Assembly: GCF_000974445.1 (NCBI RefSeq)
Contig: NZ_BBOJ01000034.1
Coordinates: forward strand, 1-64,000
Reading direction: 5' to 3'
Length of the DNA stretch: 64,000 nt
From: Lentzea aerocolonigenes
GTDB lineage: Bacteria > Actinomycetota > Actinomycetes > Mycobacteriales > Pseudonocardiaceae
This document shows positions 61,506-64,000 of this stretch, in pieces. The translations under genes were made by a program, and so were the position numbers. Position 1 is the stretch's first letter. Every line of letters begins with the position of its first letter. Below the pieces are notes generated by a model, which saw nothing but the letters and a program-made list of their open reading frames with translations, searched no databases and was not told where the DNA came from.

Positions 61506-62078
61506 CTAGCGCGTGAACGTGTAGGCGCGGTCGGAGGCCACCGCTCCCAGCACAGCGGGATCGTCCTGAGTGCTGCCCTGGATCCACACCACCTCGCCGT
61601 TCGGGCGGAAGTTGTGCGCGTCCCGTTCGTGGTAAGCGCTGTCCTCGGAGATGACGATCACGCCCCCCTGGTTGTCGCTGACCGTTGCGGTGCACGTCGT
61701 GTGCTCGCAGAACTCCTGCGGTGAGCGGTCGAAGAAGCCGGGCGCGTTGACCTGCATGATCACGCTGGCCCTCTCGCCGTGCTGGCGGAAGAAGACCTGG
61801 TTCGCCATGTACTGCATGCCTTCTTCGAACTGTCCGCCGCGCTCGCCACCCCAGAGGCCCGGCGTGACGTACTGGGCCCCGGAGATGATCACCGGGAAGG
61901 TCTGCCGCTGGTGCGCGGAGAACTCCTCGGCCTGCTTCTGCAGTTCCGCCTTGGTCTTGTGGACCGGCGTGATGTCCTTCGGTGGCCACGGGAAGTCGGT
62001 CTGGTCAGCGGCGGACGCCGTGCTCGCGAGACCGACGAGTGCCGCGCCCGTCAGGGCAGCGGCCAACACCTTGCGCAT
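61506..62078 (-). CDS. Secreted hypothetical protein, tandem copy 2
   Basis: A 190-residue paralogue of the preceding entry. The signal peptide MRKVLAAALTGAALVGLASTASA is followed by PWPPKDITPVHKTKAELQKQAEEFSAHQ, a cysteine pair (FCEHTTCTA) and PNGEVVWIQGS...DRAYTFTR at the end. The two copies have separate but near-identical upstream elements, TGCTTGCACAGAG and AGGTTGCACG, at the same distances from each ATG. This indicates duplication of the whole unit including the promoter. Confidence 0.82.
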   Translation of the reverse strand: MRKVLAAALTGAALVGLASTASAADQTDFPWPPKDITPVHKTKAELQKQAEEFSAHQRQTFPVIISGAQYVTPGLWGGERGGQFEEGMQYMANQVFFRQHGERASVIMQVNAPGFFDRSPQEFCEHTTCTATVSDNQGGVIVISEDSAYHERDAHNFRPNGEVVWIQGSTQDDPAVLGAVASDRAYTFTR

Positions 62079-62100
62079 GTATCCCCCATGCTGTGGTTTG

Positions 62101-62146
62101 TGCTTGCACAGAGATAAATGCCGCTGGGGTCGCGCGAGGTTGCACG
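62101..62146 (-). promoter_or_regulatory. Duplicated promoter element, copy 2
   Basis: TGCTTGCACAGAG at 62101-62113 and AGGTTGCACG at 62137-62146 form the same pair as upstream of copy 1, 23 bp from ATG 62078. Confidence 0.6.
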
Positions 62147-62160
62147 AGTCTTTCGAAGTC

Positions 62161-63105
62161 TTACAACCACCCTCGCCGCATCGCCTGCACCCCGGCCTGA
62201 AACCGCGTCTGCGCCCCGCACCGGTCCATCAGCTGCCGCACCCGCCGCTGCACCGTCCGCGGCGCCAGCCCCAGCTGCCGCGCGATGGACTCGTCGGTGA
62301 GTCCCGCCGCGAGCAGCCCGAGCAGGTTCGGGTCCACGTCAGCAGCCGCCGCGTAGATCCCACCCGGACTGAACGGGATTCCCTTGTCCCAGTACAGCTC
62401 GAACGTCGACCGCAGCACGTCCAGCAACGCCGACGGCCGGATCAGCAGCACCTTGTCGACCACGTCGCCGTTCGCCACGGGCAGGACGGCCGCGTGCGTG
62501 TCGATCACGGCGAGCTTGAACGGCAGCGTCGGGGTGACGCGGGCCCGTTCGCCGGCCGCGACCAGTTCGATGATCTCGGTGACGCGGCCGGGGATGTCCA
62601 CAGCGGACCGGTCGTAGACCACGCGCCACTGCACGTCCCGTTCGCGCGTTTCGTCCTCCAGCGCCACGTGTTCGCCCAGCGGCGTCACGTACGGCGGCTG
62701 GTCCAGCACGCAGACCTCCTCGCGGGCGCCGCGCAGCAGGGTGTGCCACAGCTCGCGCACCGCGCCCGCACCGGACACCACGTCGACGAACGCGTTGTCC
62801 GCCAGCTCCTCGTCGCGGTTGCGCAGGTACAGCTCCATCAGCGGGCCGACGTCCGCGCGCGCCCTGCGGTTCTGCTCCTCGCGGGTGGCGATGAGCGCCT
62901 CCACGGCGAGGTCCGGCGCGACCGCCTGCCAGACGTCTCCCGGCAGGTGGCGGACCATGCCCAGCTCTGCCATCTGTTCCAGCAGCTCGCGCGCGACGCC
63001 GATCTCCTCGGTCGTGCGGCTGCCGCCCGTCACCAGGAGCTCGTAGACGGCGGTCAGCTCCGATGAGACGCCCAAGTGTCCGAACACGGCCATATTGTGC
63101 GCCAT
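62161..63105 (-). CDS. LuxR-type regulator with TrmB/PLD-like sensor region
   Basis: Regulator of 314 residues. It starts with a winged-helix-like segment (ELTAVYELLVTGGSRTTEEIGVARELLEQMAELGMVRHLP). A middle domain follows with REEVCVLDQPPY and VQWRVVYDRSAVDI, resembling the TrmB/PLD-like sensor of actinobacterial regulators. The C-terminal LuxR HTH is LLGLLAAGLTDESIARQLGLAPRTVQRRVRQLM. ATG 63105 or 63093 may be used. The two tandem secreted-protein genes lie just downstream on the same strand and may be its targets. Confidence 0.88.
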   Translation of the reverse strand: MAHNMAVFGHLGVSSELTAVYELLVTGGSRTTEEIGVARELLEQMAELGMVRHLPGDVWQAVAPDLAVEALIATREEQNRRARADVGPLMELYLRNRDEELADNAFVDVVSGAGAVRELWHTLLRGAREEVCVLDQPPYVTPLGEHVALEDETRERDVQWRVVYDRSAVDIPGRVTEIIELVAAGERARVTPTLPFKLAVIDTHAAVLPVANGDVVDKVLLIRPSALLDVLRSTFELYWDKGIPFSPGGIYAAAADVDPNLLGLLAAGLTDESIARQLGLAPRTVQRRVRQLMDRCGAQTRFQAGVQAMRRGWL

Positions 63106-63272
63106 TCAGAGCAGTGGCCGTGTCGTGAACACGCCAGTGTCGTTATTCGGACTCCGCTAGACCTGTTTTCGCGGGTTTGCCGCGACTTACGGTCCTCGTC
63201 ACCTCCGCAGCCGGTTCAGATCCCTGACGCCCTCAACGGCACGCGAAGGCCCTGTGTGGAAGGACCCGTCTC

Positions 63273-64000
63273 GTGAACGGATTGCGACGCACGAGCCTGT
63301 GCGCCGCGGCAGTCTCCGCCGCTGTGCTCAGCGTTGTCTCACCAGTCAACGTTGGTTTTTCTTGGGCTGGCACCCTCCCAGTCCAGTCCCAGCCGGACTC
63401 AACTCAGGTGAACCGCCCCTTCGAGCGGCTGATCGTCGGCTACAAGCCCGGCACCGCTGAAGCCTCGTCCGACTCCGCTGCCTCGGACGACGTGAAGAGC
63501 AAGGGCAAGTCCGTGCACCGCCGCATGTCGAGTGGTGCCGTCGTCGTCGACCTCGGCTCGAAGACCGCGAACGCGGACAACACGATCCAGGCGTTCAAGA
63601 ACGACCCCGATGTCGCCTACGTCGAGCCGGACCTGCTGATGCAGCCGTTCGCCGACCCGAACGACACCGAGTACTCCCGGCAGTGGGACCTGTTCGAAGC
63701 CACCGCCGGCATGAACGTGCCCGGCGCGTGGTCCAGCACCACCGGCTCCGGCGTGACCGTCGCCGTGATCGACACCGGCTACGTCGCGCACAGCGACCTC
63801 TCGGCCAAGATCGTCGCCGGCTACGACTTCGTCTCGGACGCCTCGCGTGCCCGTGACGGCGGCGGCCGCGACAACAACCCGGCCGACGAAGGCGACTGGA
63901 TGAAGGCCGGTGACTGCGGCACCGACGCCAACGGCAACCCGGTGCCCGCCCAGGACCAGGGTTCGTCCTGGCACGGCACCCACGTGGCCGGCACGATCGC
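63273..64000 (+). CDS. S8 (subtilisin-like) serine protease, 3' end cut by window edge
   Basis: Secreted protease. From GTG 63273 with GGAAGGA upstream, the signal peptide reads SLCAAAVSAAVLSVVSPVNVG. An inhibitor-I9-like propeptide follows (ERLIVGYKPGT ... TIQAFKNDPDVAYVEPD). The catalytic domain begins NDTEYSRQWDL and has Asp167 (VAVIDTG) and His234 (WHGTHVAGTIA) at the window edge; the Ser and any C-terminal domains are not visible. The 167-bp gap to the divergent LuxR-type gene shows no clear operator. Confidence 0.93.
   Translation, partial: MNGLRRTSLCAAAVSAAVLSVVSPVNVGFSWAGTLPVQSQPDSTQVNRPFERLIVGYKPGTAEASSDSAASDDVKSKGKSVHRRMSSGAVVVDLGSKTANADNTIQAFKNDPDVAYVEPDLLMQPFADPNDTEYSRQWDLFEATAGMNVPGAWSSTTGSGVTVAVIDTGYVAHSDLSAKIVAGYDFVSDASRARDGGGRDNNPADEGDWMKAGDCGTDANGNPVPAQDQGSSWHGTHVAGTI

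Noticed and set aside
63106..63272. Operator in the gap before the S8 protease
   Set aside because: Only short imperfect GC-rich symmetries were seen, none convincing enough to report.

Overview
High-GC actinobacterial DNA. Gene style (GTG and TTG starts, many ATGA/GTGA overlaps, DUF4360, DUF4383, DUF2795, WYL and LAL regulators, mycoredoxin) points to a Pseudonocardiaceae-type filamentous soil organism of the Lentzea/Saccharothrix/Actinosynnema kind; the genus is inference. No rRNA, tRNA or CRISPR array was seen. One insertion-sequence gene runs off the left edge and one S8 protease gene runs off the right edge.

Layout. 1-0.9 kb: truncated IS110-family transposase with its noncoding end. 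1.0-1.4 kb: 13-14 nt tandem repeats and a CebR-like operator. 1.5-24 kb: mainly a secreted polysaccharide-degradation region with a GH3 glucosidase, a ThuA-like/ricin-B protein, an AA10 copper monooxygenase, a GH19 chitinase with DasR-type operators, a BNR-repeat protein, a GH92 alpha-mannosidase coupled to an APH-fold kinase, and a lyase-like jelly-roll protein. Housekeeping genes are interspersed (ATP-dependent DNA ligase, threonine ammonia-lyase, mycoredoxin, RluA-type pseudouridine synthase, RhtA-like exporter with a LysR regulator). 25-34 kb: an envelope module (proline-rich FnIII protein, MoxR ATPase, DUF58, a small coupled ORF, a TgpA-like transglutaminase that has lost catalytic residues) facing a Ser/Thr kinase operon. 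34-45 kb: PAC2, YjbR, thyA-folA, a truncated flavoprotein gene, MarR/SDR/AKR, and an ABC export system of the MacAB kind. 45.7-48.9 kb: a compact set of HemK-like methyltransferase, CDGSH protein, haem-oxygenase-like diiron protein, carboxylate-amine ligase and DUF4383 protein.

49.3-56.5 kb is the most unusual stretch: a lanthipeptide-type locus with a LAL regulator, a 62-residue precursor candidate that contains no cysteine, a LanM synthetase whose cyclase GxxHG motif reads GFARG, and a divergent HTH-NTPase regulator with repeated operator-like elements between them. A Cys-free substrate and an altered cyclase fit each other and suggest a dehydrated product that is not cyclised through lanthionine. 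56.5-64 kb: a large membrane protein with a hydrolase-like C-terminus, an S41 peptidase, two tandem secreted paralogues with duplicated promoters, a LuxR-type regulator and the S8 protease.

Working picture: sugar-responsive repressors (CebR-like, DasR-like) probably control the hydrolases. The envelope and kinase module and the peptide locus are accessory functions whose products cannot be fixed from sequence alone.
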